Shown here: one piece after another, positions 19,550-31,097 of the stretch | Layout: each line of letters opens with the position of its first letter | Numbering within the stretch: position 1 is the first letter of the stretch | Assembly (NCBI GenBank): GCA_037349105.1 | Contig: JAYJMM010000111.1 | Span: forward strand, 1,116,001-1,180,000 | From: Limnomonas spitsbergensis | Lineage: Eukaryota; Chlorophyta; Chlorophyceae; Chlamydomonadales | Reading direction: 5' to 3' | DNA: 64,000 bases | Position numbers and translations under genes: made by a program | Notes under the pieces: generated by a model | The model's database searches: none | The model's input: only the letters and a program-made list of their open reading frames with translations | Told to the model about the DNA's origin: nothing

Positions 19550-22500
19550 TCAAGGGCTCTGCAAGCTTCTCACTGCGACGCCCATGCGGCGGATCCCCTC
19601 CCGGATCTGATCCTCAGGCAGGCCCCCGAATGTGATCCTCATAAGCGGGCAGGCCCCACCGTCATTCTCTTGCGGCGCCGCGCCCTTGACCCAGAACAGC
19701 CGGCCCGGCACGGCCACCACGCCCTGCTCCACAAACGCATCCGCGAGCTGCTCGTTGAAATCCGCATCGGCGCCTGCAGCGGTGAATTCCCCAAATTTCA
19801 ATGGTGTGAGACGCTCAGAATTTGTTCTGATCCCGCGAAGGAATATTTGAAATTTGATTCACAAATCAATATGAGGGAACCGAAATATTTAATTTTCCCT
19901 TCTAGTGGTGTCAAGTCCTCATACCCATGTACCCGGTGGTAGCCCACCTAGTGCTACGGCCGAACGGGTGACTTCCTTAATCCACGCCCCAGGGTGTATC
20001 GACCAAAATCGAAACCCGTGTTCTGGGGAGGCTTCTGCCGTACTGCTGGTTGGAGGTCAGATGCACATGGGCAGCGGGCCCTCATGCCCGCCCGTTATTT
20101 ATTTATAACGGTTGGGGTGTGTGTTTCATTTGCCATCGCCTCTCACCTGCCAAGCGCAACCACATGAACATCCCGGCCATGGGCACGAGGATGTGCGAGA
20201 GATCTCCCATATGCTCTGCGACGGCAGCAACGGCCGCTTCGGCACGCGAGCGGTACAGCACCTGTTTAAGGATCAAACATTTGCATGACGGGGTCAATAG
20301 GTTCCATCAGGAATGCGGGTGTTCTTACTCATATAGAAGGAGAGGTCTTAGGGGGCGATGAAAGGCACATCAGCTGAATCCTACACCCAATTGGGGTGAG
20401 GGTTTAGGCAATTTGCAACTCAAGGGGGTGCCTAGCTTTGTGCTGGCAACTTGGCTGATTAGGCAAGCTGTAACTCCGGCCAGGGACACAAGATACAGAA
20501 TATCGTAATACGATGTGGTACGATACGGGTTTGTTTTGCCAATACGGGACATGTGCGTGGATTGCCAGTTGGTACACCGTAGTGGACCGTATCGATAATA
20601 TAAGATATAGTACGGGATTTTTGCCAAAACGGCCCGTATCCTGTGTCCCTCACTCCGGCAGCGTACCTTAACCTAGCCCTGTAGTCTTGCACTATCATTG
20701 TCCTTGATATTGTTATTTTTTGACAAAAGTTGACGCAACCACCCACAGCCTTTTGTTGCACGTAAGCTGTTTGATGACACGGGCTTCTTGCACTATCATT
20801 GTCCTTGATATTGTTATTTTTTGACAAAAGTTGACGCAACCACCCACAGCCTTTTGTTGCACGTAAGCTGTTTGATGACACGGGCTTCTTGCACTATCAT
20901 TGTCCTTGATATTGTTATTTTTTGATAAAGTTGACGCAACCACCCACAGCCTTTTGTTGCACGTAAGCTGTTTGATGACACGGGCTTCTTGCGCCTCTGG
21001 GGCAGTTCACCATGCCTTGCAAAAACAATCGCATTCGGAGATGCGAACAGAGCCTAAAGAAGCCTGACGCTAAAATAATCTGGGAATACTAATGAGACCA
21101 TGAAATGCACTAGTGGCATTGCCCCAGGCAGTACCTGTGGGGCTTACGGGTTCATGGTTTAGGGTTGATAATCTAGGTTTCGGGGTTTATTAGTACCTGT
21201 GTCTCCTTAACAAAGTCCTCGAATCGAACTTCTCCCCAGCTGCGGATCAGGCCCTCCAGCAGCACCTGCAAGGCAACAACAGGATAGGTATGAACAAATG
21301 TGGAGGTTAATCAGCCTACCAGGGTTTTAACCATATGCTTGATGTACAAACAAGTGTGAAGGCCAATCAGTTGGGGCCAAAACCCCAAGCACTATGTATG
21401 AACAAGTGGTATGCCCAATCGGTCCAGTCATCAATCTGAACCCAAAACCCAAGAAATCAGTGGGACACCGCTAGAAGGCGCCAAGGGACCCCATTTGCCA
21501 AGCTGCCGGGGGTAAAGGGTTCCATAGTTGGGGGTAACGACGGGGTTGGGGCTTGGGGTGGAATAAGTCAGGGCACACCCTCCACCCTAAACCCTCTACC
21601 CTACCCATCCTTCACCCCGCACCATGTACCCTCAATCTCCACCCCTACACAAACACTTTGTGTAATCCCAAAGGCGATAAATAGGGCCATCCGACACCAG
21701 TAGACCCCTGGGAATTCCCCTGGGTCACCCAGCCTAGGCTTTCGTTTATAATGGACAGGCTGCAGGGTTTAGGGTTTAGGCTTTCGTTTACCATGGACGG
21801 GCTGCAGGGTTTAGGGTTTAGGTTTTTGTTTACCATGGACGGGCTGCAGGGTTTAGGGTTTAGGTTTTTGTTTACCATGGACGGGCTGCAGGGTTTAGGG
21901 TTTAGGTTTATGTTTACCATGGACAGGCTGCAGGGTTAAGGGTTTAGGTTTTTGTTTACCATGCATAGACTGCAGAGTTAAGGGTTTAGGTTTTTGTTTA
22001 CCATGCATAGACTGCAGGGTTTAGGGTTCAGGTTTTTGTTTACCATGGACAGGCTGCAGGGTTTAGGGTCAAGGTTTAGGTTTACCATGGACATGCTGCA
22101 GGGTTTAGGGTTCAGGATTTTGTTTACCATGGACATGCTGCAGGGTTTAGGGTTCAGGATTTTGTTTACCATGGACAGGCTGCAGGGTTTAGGGTTTAGT
22201 TTTTTGTTTACCATGCATAGATTGCAGGGTATAGGGTTTAGGTTTTTGTTTACCATGGACAGGCTGCAGGGTCCAACACAGTTGCCCACGACGGCCATGG
22301 ACAACTTTGCAGCCAGCTTAGGTGCACATGTCACCCAGCCTATACGGTACCTGCATGTGATGGTTAAGGATTACAGTTGCGTTTCTGGAAGGCATAACAT
22401 GCAAGCAGCTTAGGCGTACACGACACCCAGCCTACACCATGCCTACATGTCAGGGTTCAAGGTGAAGGCCCAGGTTTCAGGGTCTGGGCTCGTTTTCAGG

Positions 22501-25500
22501 GTTTGGGCTCAGTGTCCATGGTCTAGGCTCCGGGTGAAGGTTTCGGGTTAAGTTTTCAGGGTTTGCCCTCAGGGTGAAGGGTTGGGGCTCAGTTTGTTAG
22601 ACCCATACCCTTAAAACAGGTAAACCACACGCATCTACCACCCTTTAGGGTACTGACATATGTCGTATGTGGCAGGGTTGAGCGCGTAGGGTTTGGGTAA
22701 GGCCTCAACTTACAGCAGTTGAGGTGCACGTGCTGCTCAGCCTACAAGGCATTGTAGGGTTCATGGTTTCGATTTAGTTTTTAGACTGCTCCCTTCACTT
22801 TAAGCCAGCTTAGACACACACCACACATATCATACAGCCCACATGATATGCCAGATAGTTGGATGCCAGGCTTTTAGGGTTAAAGTCTTAGAGTGAAGGT
22901 ACAGCAGGCCGGTATGCACAGCCTGTACAGCAGGCCAGTCTGTACAGCCTGTACAGCAGGTTGATCTGTACAGCCTGTCTAGCACGGCAATCTGTACAGC
23001 CTGTACAGCAGGTCAGTGGTTAGAGCGACACGTCAAAGAGAGCCGGGGAGAAGGAAACAATGAGGGAGGCACTATTGATTTTACAGGTTTTAAGCTACCA
23101 TTCAGCTACATCGCGGCCTACCACCAGGTACAGCAAGCCCTGTTGCTCCGGCCATCGGCTAAAAGCTGGTCAAGGCTGAGTCCCCAACTGCCATGGGGTG
23201 GCCGCTCATTAGCCTACCAAAGGGGGTCTGGTGCGCACTAAAATAAACACTTGAGGGAGGTTCTAAGCCCGCTTGGCTGGAAGAAATCAAATAAGGAAAG
23301 GAGGTATTAGCAGGAGCTGGACTGCCCACGTCATGGCCAGAAAAATCGCTATGCAAGCAATAGGCATCCTCAGCCAGGGCCGTGATGTAGCTGACGACTG
23401 CAGTGTAGCTTAAGCACTATAAAAGATCAGTGTTGGTCATAGCCCGGGAAAACGCGCACCCTGGCCCCATAAGCTTTGAGAGCGTGTCCACCCGCACAAC
23501 CCGCCCGTCCATGTCCAAGGAGAGGAAACTAGGCGGAAGCTGCAGGCCCGGTACATCACGTGATGGGTCAAGAGAGACATCCGCAGCTGACACAAAGCCG
23601 TCCGATGAGACGCTGGGCTGCTCCGCATCCGGATCCGCCCGCTGTTGTTGCTGCTGTTGTTGCTGTTGTTGTTGCTGCTGTTGTTGCTCTTGTGGTTGCT
23701 GCTGTTGCTTGTAGAATTGTAGCCAGTAGTATGCGTCATCTTCAATAATGATAATGTCGTGCTTCTGGCATACCTGCATACAAAACAACAGATAGGCTTG
23801 GATTTTGAGAACGCCTCCCATTCCGGCCGAAGCATGCGATAAGGCCACCATCATGGCACGCCTGCGTCGAGCGGGTCGGGCAAGATGCACGAGCAGCCTT
23901 AGGGTGGGGTGAATGGTCTCAGGCTCTTAGAGTCAGATATGGAAGGTCTAGGGGTTAAGGATTAAAAGAGTTGTGACAATGTTAGATCAGGGTTGGGGGG
24001 AAGGGGGAAGGTTCAGGGTGCAAGTCTTGGTTCCCATAGGGCTGTATGGGACTGCATGGTGTTGAAGAGTGCTCCATGGTGCTGCATGGGACTGTATGCG
24101 GGGGCGAGGTCTGCATGGGCCTGCATGGGGCTGCATGGGGCTGCAAATAAGTGTCTATGCCTGCGTGGAAAAGCATGGGGCTGCAGAAAACTGCATGGGA
24201 ATGGATTATGAGTGGGACTGCATCAGTAATCATGGCCATGCGCAGTGCTGCATGGCAATGCATGGCGATGCAAGGCTATTTTGGAACTGCATGGACCTGC
24301 ATGGGACAGCACGGAGTTGTATGGGGCAACATGGTGATGCATGGCAATTACGGGTCTGTAAGGGCTGCGTAAGTTGGCATGGGGCTGCATGGGGCTGCAT
24401 GGGACTGAACAGGGCTGCATGGGACTGCATGGGGCTGCATGGGGCTGCATGGCACGCACCAGGTACAGCTTCTTCTTGCGCTCCACCGACATGACCACCC
24501 CGGTTGGATTATGGCCGGAGGGCACAGTGTACAGTAGCCGGGGAGGCCTGGTGCCCGCCGCCCGCGCCTCCGCACCCGCCAAAGTCAGAGCCTGGTCCAG
24601 GGCGCGCGGGTCCATGCCTCCGCCGTCCATGCCGATCTGCAAGCGTTGAGAAAAGGAGGCAGAGATGTGGGCAGGTGTGGACACTGCAAGGGCGTGTGCT
24701 GCTGATCCCTGAAGGTGGGAGAGGTTACCGGTGCAGGGTCCTCCTTGAGGGCCGCTCAGGAATAATTCATTATAGGGTGATTGTGCTACATTTCAGGGGC
24801 ATCACAGCCAATGGCTGGGAAGCCGGCGGCTGCAAGCCCTGCGGCATGGGCCTCTGGCCCTTTGCTGTTCAGGATTCGGTCACCAAGGGCCTCTGGCCAT
24901 TTGCTGGTCAGGATTTAGTCACCAAGGGCCCAAGGGTGGCTACCTATGGACTGGCCAAATGTGGTATGGTGCTCAATGAAAGGGAAGCTAGATCTGCCAC
25001 AGACAGATCTGCAGGATAAGCGGTTTCAGGATCTTGGCGGATCTACTAAAACCGAATTGACTCCGCGCAGTTATAATATTATTTTTGGCTGGCGCAGAAT
25101 GTGTTGCGCGCGAATATATTAATTAAGAAATCGCCGCTGCGCAGAGTGTCAGACAGGGGCCAAAACAATTATTTTGGGGGTGCCCGGCTGTTTGATTAGA
25201 CATCCGTATATTATTCTTGTCTGTATCTAGCAAGACTGCTCAGTTCAGGGTCTACGTCAGGAGCAGAAGCAGGAGCAGGAGGCGGACGGTTTCCGGCTAA
25301 CCCAAGGTGTCACAACGGAAAATCAGGCAAAAAGTTTTAACCAATGCGTATCACTGCGACTGTTTACCTCAAAACCCTGAACCCGCCCACTGAAATCCTG
25401 CCAAGTGCGAATAGCCGCCCGAAGAATTTTGTAGCCCTCCTTTCAACCAAAAAGCGACGTTTTCTATCGCACATTTTCTTCTTTTCGCTCCAATGCAAGG

Positions 25501-28500
25501 GTCAGACCTTCCTCCTGGTCAGCGGTCACTTTTCGAGTTCATGAACGTCTCCCGAGTGGGCATTCAAATGTACCAACTCAAAACTAGGCATTCAAATGTA
25601 CCAACTCAAAACTAGGCATTCAAATGTACCAACTCAAAACTAGGCATTCAAATGTACCAACTCAAAACTAGGCATTCAAATGTACCAACTCAAAACTAGG
25701 CATTCAAATGTACCAACTCAAAACTCTCAGCTACATCCTTTGGTGCAGCAGCCGAAAGATCAAGGGATCGAGGAGCAGCGTAAAACCCCCCCAAAAACGC
25801 TTTAAAAACGGTCGCTCCGGAGCAGTTCCGTGTTTTAGGCGCGTAGGGGCCTTTCGCTGACTCGTTGCCACCAGCAAACAAGCAGGGAATGTCCGAACAG
25901 CGTTATCGGGCCTGCTGGACCAGGAGCCAGCGCGCAACAACAGAACGTTGAGACGTGAAGCTTGTACCAGGATTCTTGCACTTCTGATGTGCTGCCTCAC
26001 GTAGAATCAGTAAGGTCGATTTATATAAACCTTACCGGTAAATTTAAGGTTAATCAATCCTAAAACTTTAGCCAAAACCCTTAACCAAAATTATATCACC
26101 ATGCCTTGCTTTTCAATTAATTTTCTTTACCCGAAGTGATTGCATCGCCAAACCATCCGACTACGGTATTATCGTAACTGATGCGCGGCAATGAATTAAA
26201 TTACATACAAAATTTCCGCTGATGCGCAGCCTTTTTTGTTATTTTGCTGGGCGGAGAGCATTTAAATTACATGAAATTGTCATGGGCGGAGTCTATCCGG
26301 ATCCACGGTGTATGGGATCTGCTGCTTGTCTGGCAGCATCAAGATCAAAACGCATCCCCTGCAGTGTACTTCAGCCACCATTCAGCTACAATTCAGCTAC
26401 AATTCAGCAACATACCATCCTGATTTGAAGAGGATCTGGTGCAGAAGCAACAGCCCTGCAGCTTGGGCCGCGGGCTGGTCCTGGTCTGCTTCCAATAGCA
26501 GCCCAGTAGCAGCCGCCTGGAAGCCCCATTAAGGGTGATCTGGAGCACACTAAAAACAAAAGCGCTGTTCTTCTGATAATCATCCTCTCACCAGTCAATG
26601 GCCGTGGCATAGAGAAGTTACACCTGAATCACACTCACAAAAAAAATAAAGCCCTCTCCACCCATGGCCACCCACCGACAAATTTGAGGACCCTTGGCAT
26701 CAGTTATTCTTCTAGTCGGTACTGGGTACGACTCGTACCGAGACACTGCATCGAACAAATATTGGTCTGGAGTCCAACGCAGTCGCTCGATACAGAGAAC
26801 GAGCAGGAAACACGGAGGATTGGGGATTTTTCGCGCATGCGGCAATCGTTTCAAGGATTTCAGTACTCAACAATGAATGACCAGAATGAAATATTCACTG
26901 CTTGGCATGCAGAGACACATCGAAATGTGAATATTCACACACAAGAATTGTAGCTGACTCACACTGAATAAAAGCCCTCCAGCCCCCCAAACACCCACTG
27001 GCAGCAGTTTGAGGCCTCCTGGCATGAAGAGGCACGCTCTCACATCGACATACGATTACATGTATGCACCTCTTGTACATGAATCACACCAAAACATCAC
27101 AGCCCTCGTCCCCCCCCTCCCCCCTGACACCCACCGGTAGCAGTTTGAGGCCCTTTGGCGTGAAGATACATTCTGTCACGTGGACGTACGCATACTCATC
27201 CACTACGATGGTGTCACCACGGTCAGCCAGCACAGTAATGATGTTGGATATGGCGTGAACCTTCGGTGCAGTGAATGACATTTAGTTATCAGGTGAACCT
27301 AAAGCAAGAGACTCGTTTCTTCGAACATCAAGAATCATAAAGAACAATGCCTGCTGGGGTATTAGGGTGTGGAGGTTGAGGAAACAGGGCAGTCCAGTAC
27401 TCGTCCACAACCATGGTGTCCCCCTAACAGCCAGCACAGTGATGACCATGGTGTCCCCCTAACAGCCAGCACAGTGATGACCATGGTGTCCCCCTAACAG
27501 CCAGCACAGTGATGACCATGGTGTCCCCCTAACAGCCAGCACAGTGATGATCATGGTGTCCCCCTAACAGCCAGCACAGTGATGACCATGGTGTCCCCCT
27601 AACAGCCAGCACAGTGATGACCATGGTGTCCCCCTAACAGCCAGCACAGTGATGACCATGGTGTCCCCCTAACAGCCAGCACAGTGATGACCATGGTGTC
27701 CCCCTAACAGCCAGCACAGTGATGACCATGGTGTCCCCCTAACAGCCAGCACAGTGATGACCATGGTGTCCCCCTAACAGCCAGCACAGTGATGACCATG
27801 GTGTCCCCCTAACAGCCAGCACAGTGATGACCATGGTGTCCCCCTAACAGCCAGCACAGTGATGACCATGGTGTCCCCCTAACAGCCAGCACAGTGATGA
27901 CCATGGTGCCCCCTAACAACATGGACTTGCAATCGAATACAACTAATGAACAGTGACAACATGCTTGACAACCAGCGACGATGTTGGAAATGGCGTGAAC
28001 CTTCGCTGCAATGAATGCCAAGTTATCAGGTATGCATGCTCGTCCACAGGGATGGTGCCCCTCGGTCAGCGAGCACTGTGAACATCCTGCAGATGCTGCA
28101 GATGCTGGATCTGCAACTGGGTCGGCATGTGAAGATGCTGGATACGGCATGGATCTGCAACTGAGTCAAATTTTAGTGAAGAATGGTCGCATGCTTGCAT
28201 GCCCGTCAAACAGCCACGATCATGAAGAGGGCATGGATTTGCAATTGCAGCATCAAGTGTAACCGACCTACCTTATATAGCATCAAGTGTAACCTACCTT
28301 ATGTAACATCAAGTGTAACCTACCTTCTAAAACATCAAGTGTAACCTACCTTCTATATCATCAAGAGTTACATACCTTCCATATCACCAAGTGTAACCTA
28401 CCTTCTATAGCATCAAGTGTTACCTACCTTCCATAAAGCCAAGTGTAACCTACATTATATAGCATCAAGCGTAACGTACCCTCTATAGCATCAAGTGTAA

Positions 28501-31097
28501 CCTACCTTCTATAATAATACATTCCACCTAGCACCTGTGATATGAAGTGCAACCCAGCTTTTATAGCAGAAAGTGTAACCCATATCTACCCCTGTGGCTG
28601 GTGCATGACCCAGCAACCCACCGCTCCTGCAGTCATGATAATGTCGAAGGGAACCGACGGCGCATGGCAGCGTGTGACGAGGCCTCGCGCCCACAGCACC
28701 AGCTCCGGGTAGCCCGCTCCAAAGGAGTATTGTTGTGCCGCCGACACCTGATGGGGTCAATGACAGGACATGGGACAAGCTTTTAGGGTTCAGGGTTTAG
28801 GGGCATGCCATGACCAGGGCATGAGACAAAGGAGTATTGCTGAAATGCCGAAGCCTGTGCGGATGAAGGGCAGGGTGCAGGGTGCAGGGTCCCGGTTGAC
28901 AGCACCAAGAGAAAGATGCGGCGCAGTATTGACCAAAATAGTGGTGCTGTTCAGTATGGACCAAAAGTGTGGTGTTGCGCAGTATGGACCAAAAGAGTGA
29001 TGCTGCGCAGTATTGACCAAGCAGAGCCAAGGGGCATATCTTGCAAGTGTCCAGCGGAATGTGATAAGAGTCTAGGGGTATGGAGCAAAGGGTCGGGGTT
29101 TCAGGGACACGTGAAAGACAGGGGACATGGGTTCAGAGTCCAGGGGGTATGTGGAAATTTGTGAAGCTTGGAATGCAGTAATTGGAGATGCTTGGTTTTG
29201 TTTTGATGGACAAGGCCAATGGGACAACAGGTGCAGGTCAGCTGGAATTCCAAAGACCCATCAAGCATTCATGTCGGGATAACCGATAAGAAAAAAAGTG
29301 GTGACTGGCGAGTCTCATGTTTTACTTTTTACACGTCAGGCGTTCATAGGCGGGTGACAGAGGCGACGGGGCAAGTCTGATGCATCTGTCTGGCGGCACG
29401 ACATATTCAGGGTGCTTCAGCTACAGTTCAGCATCATCCCAGCTACTGGTGCAGCAAGACCTGCTGCTTGGGCCTCCCAGCAAGACCTGCTGCTTGGACC
29501 TCCAGCAGTCCTGCCTGGCCTTTGACCAGTCAAGGTTTGGTCCCCATCGCCCCAGTATGGGCCACCCAGCGGCCTGCCAACGCGCCTGCCAGCGGCCTGC
29601 CAAAGGCCACCCAGCAGCCTGCCAACGGCCACCCAGCGGCCAGCCATTTGAATCCTGCTGTCGAACTCTGCCGTTGAACCCTGCCGTTTCAAACCCAAGC
29701 TTTGAAACCCATGCTTTTCAAGTCCAAACTCCTGCATGGCGCCTGTGGGTCAATGCAGCACAAGTTCTGCACCCGTTGTGCCGCGTGCAGGCTGTACAAA
29801 CGCAGCAACGATTATGATTATGTTTCAAGCTCCCTGACCCTGTCGGAAAAGGCCATGGTGGTACAAACCGGCTGAACCAGCGCCGTATCCAGCCGTATCC
29901 AGCCGTATCGTGCCGTATCGAGCCGTATCGTGCCGTATCGTGACACTTTGGTACTACAATCTGGCTGAACCTGTGCTGTATCGAGCCGTATCGTGCCGTA
30001 TCGTGTCATTTTGGTAGTAGAATCCGGCTGAACGTGTGCCGTATCGAGCCGTATCGTGACACTTTGGTACTACAATCCGGCTGAACCTGTGCCGTATCGA
30101 GCCGTATCGTGACGTATCGTGACACTTTGGAAGTACAATCCGGCTGAACCTGTGCCGTATCGTGCTACCATGGAAAAGGCTCCTAGGTGGGTGCATTGGT
30201 GCTGTCAGTAAACAACAACACACCTGGCTTGGGTCCGACAGCTCAATTCGTTCGCCGGGTTTCCGCGTGCTTGCTGAAATCTGAGTGAGAGGGAAGGACT
30301 CGTCCGGCGGGAGGCCGACATGCATCTTGACTAGATCGGCCTTGCCGGCGAACTTCAGGACGAAGCCTGTGGATATTGGCATGCAAACGGATTGTGGTCT
30401 GCAAAGCATACAGAATGCTGTGTTTGCATGCAAGCGTTGGCAATCAGGCAGAGGGCTGGCCATGCATGCATACGGTATGTAACGCATGTGTGCCCATATT
30501 GCATGCGTGTGCATTTTGGCCTGCATGGAAATGTTTGCATCTCCGGATTATTGTGGCCTGCTTGCATGCAGAATGTTGCGCATACATGCAAGCGTTCGCG
30601 TGCATGCAGTCTTTTGACCATGCATGCATACAGAGTGTTGTACATGCATGCATGCATGTGTGTGCATGCATTGAAGCATGCATGCGATTTGTTTGGCCTG
30701 GCAAGCATGCGCAACGTTGCCCCCTGTATTAACAAGCACCGCAGGGATCACAAAGCTCTTTCATACGCTGGCTGGCTGGCTGGCATGCAAGCCCTTGATG
30801 CGTCCATGCCCTTTAGAACATGCTGCCTGGCTGGCAGGCTGGCATGCAAGCTTCATACGGGAGGCATGCACCCTTAGCAATGTTTCAGTCCAACAGGTCC
30901 AGTGGCTGCACCCCACGCATGCAGCGTCTTATAGACATTGTGGCATTGCTAATGAAAGATGTGGTGGTTTTTCTATCGCATTCCGATGCGTTGGTGTCAG
31001 GGCTGGGTAGGCCCATGTGTCGGTGCTCACCAGCTAGGGATGGAGGGAGCAACGCAGCGCCCTCGAGGCTCCACAGGGCATCGTAGTCCACCGGCAT
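19550..31097 (-). CDS. Class I/II PLP aminotransferase (ARO8 / 2-aminoadipate-type), 10 exons, polyQ insertion
   Basis: Transfers amino groups between an aromatic or aminoadipate-type donor and an oxo acid; exact substrate not decidable here. Exons in gene order: 31097-31031, 30366-30224, 28747-28622, 27260-27135, 24636-24460, 23773-23460, 22350-22254, 21265-21197, 20261-20147, 19773-19550. All junctions are GT-AG with consistent phases, giving 485 residues from ATG 31097 to TGA 19552-19550. Family marks: MHVGLPPDESFPL, QQYSFGAGYPEL, GDTIVVDEYAYVHV, VPSGHNPTG, IIIEDDAYYWLQF, the Schiff-base Lys in DTLSKLMGPG (codon 23474-23476), RIGWVT, GPCSLSM, and PMAGMFMWL. A polyQ-rich stretch of about 70 residues interrupts the fold between YYWLQF and PSFLSLDMDGRVVRVD; normal family members have only a short link there. 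The first exon is short and its start is the least certain part. Confidence 0.88.
20495..20650. repeat. Diverged family B-like sequence
   Basis: Contains gtggtacgatacgggtttg, ccaatacgggacatg and gaccgtatcgataat, resembling the gatacggcac motif of family B. Lies in an aminotransferase intron. Confidence 0.4.
20683..20995. repeat. ~102-bp tandem repeat, three units
   Basis: Three almost identical units with cttgcactatcattgtcctt and gttgacgcaaccacccacag. The 23-bp core gttgacgcaaccacccacag + cct also occurs at 1914-1936, 19 kb away in an intron of another gene, so the unit derives from a dispersed element. Confidence 0.92.
21742..22253 (-). repeat. 42-bp array: 12 copies of aminotransferase exon 22350-22254 end plus donor
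   Basis: On the minus strand the exon ends ccctgcagcctgtccatg|gtaaac. The plus-strand array immediately downstream in the gene repeats gtttaccatggacRggctgc + agggtttagggtttaggttt twelve times at 42-bp spacing. Each unit therefore carries the last coding codons, an intact ATG|GTAAAC donor and a tandem pair of TTTAGGG heptamers. The repeated block clearly originates from the exon-intron junction. Confidence 0.93.
22915..23010. repeat. Short tandem repeat (cagcctgtacagcagg)
   Basis: Four to five degenerate units around gtacagcctgtacagcaggt within an aminotransferase intron. Confidence 0.8.
23089..23255 (+). mobile_element. SINE/MITE-like family A element
   Basis: Has the family landmarks ccattcagctacatcgcggc, gcaagccctgttgctccggcc and ggtctggtgcgcactaaaat in the usual order and spacing. 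Confidence 0.75.
24030..24455. repeat. gcatggggct repeat beside the donor of aminotransferase exon 24636-24460
   Basis: Dozens of imperfect ctgcatggggctgcatggg units. On the minus strand the real donor context is gtgcgtgccatgcagcccca, so the array starts from donor-adjacent DNA. Confidence 0.85.
24775..24960 (+). mobile_element. Diverged family A element
   Basis: Weak match: gctacatttcaggggcatca, agccaatggctgg, gctgcaagccctgcggc. The following cac caagggcctctggcc segment is duplicated once. Confidence 0.5.
25050..26285. mobile_element. Element E region (TGCGC-rich, AT-rich interior), with 28-bp tandem repeat
   Basis: The stretch 25060-25215 (aattaagaaatcgccgctgc, gcagagtgtcag, attttgggggtgc, tttgattagacatccgt) matches 61615-61800 closely. 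The stretch 26170-26240 (aactgatgcgcgg, aaattaaattac) matches 62045-62110. Order is preserved, so both loci hold one mobile-element family with different internal content. No protein is encoded. Within it, 25563-25730 is a perfect 28-bp repeat. Confidence 0.6.
25560..25730. repeat. 28-bp tandem repeat, six units
   Basis: Essentially perfect units of ggcattcaaatgtaccaact + caaaacta. Confidence 0.97.
26366..26575 (+). mobile_element. SINE/MITE-like family A element
   Basis: Reads cttcagccaccattcagcta, then gcagcttgggccgcgggct, gcccagtagcagccgcctgg and ends gcacactaaaaacaaaagcg. The ttcagctacaa unit at the start is tripled. Confidence 0.75.
26650..27075 (-). repeat. Two decayed copies of the 3' end plus donor of aminotransferase exon 27260-27135
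   Basis: Plus-strand true junction: gacacccac|cggtagcagtttgaggccct + ttggcgtgaag. Copies at 26985-27060 (acacccactggcagcagttt + gaggcctcctggcatgaag) and 26670-26740 (ccacccaccgacaaatttga + ggacccttggcatcag). The nearer copy also matches further into the exon (cacatcgacatacg versus cacgtggacgtacg). Confidence 0.82.
27405..27910 (-). repeat. 35-bp minisatellite made from aminotransferase exon 27260-27135
   Basis: About 14 near-perfect units of gatgaccatggtgtccccct + aacagccagcacagt. The corresponding exon sequence is ctacgatggtgtcaccacgg + tcagccagcacagtaatgatg, i.e. the bases coding IITVLADRGDTIV. The array lies in the intron just upstream (in gene sense) of that exon and so is an amplified exon segment. 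A degenerate copy of the exon start follows at 27965-28060 (gttggaaatggcgtgaacct + tcgctgcaatgaatgcc). Confidence 0.9.
28255..28520. repeat. ~26-bp tandem repeat (catcaagtgtaacctacctt)
   Basis: About ten degenerate units with an adjoining ctatatag-type linker, in an aminotransferase intron. Confidence 0.9.
28810..29030 (-). repeat. Copies of the start of aminotransferase exon 28747-28622
   Basis: Plus-strand true sequence: ccaaaggagtattgttgtgc + cgccgacacctgatgggg. At 28818 acaaaggagtattgctgaaa + tgccgaagcctgtg is a clear copy. Further units (gaccaaaagtgtggtgttgc, gaccaaaagagtgatgctgc) at about 28930-29020 form a short ~30-bp repeat that may come from the same segment. Confidence 0.6.
29408..29650 (+). 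mobile_element. SINE/MITE-like family A element
   Basis: Clear member: gtgcttcagctacagttcag, tggtgcagcaagacctgctg, tcaaggtttggtccccatcg, then an internally tandem ccagcggcctgcca block. Confidence 0.8.
29866..30172. repeat. Dispersed repeat family B, five tandem units
   Basis: Units of about 60 bp: gccgtatcgtgacactttgg + tactacaatccggctgaacc. It lies just downstream of the donor of aminotransferase exon 30366-30224. Confidence 0.85.
30470..30720. repeat. gcatgcatg-rich degenerate repeat
   Basis: Irregular repetition of tgcatgcatacag and ttgcatgcaagcgtt around 30370-30720, in and next to an aminotransferase intron. Purine-pyrimidine alternation is strong. No coding support. Confidence 0.7.

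Noticed and set aside
23430..23748. Cys-rich and Ala/Val-rich plus-strand frames
   Set aside because: Antisense shadows of the CAG tract in the aminotransferase exon.
27405..27910. CRISPR-like regular array
   Set aside because: Units are directly adjacent with no variable spacers, derive from an exon, and the genome is eukaryotic.
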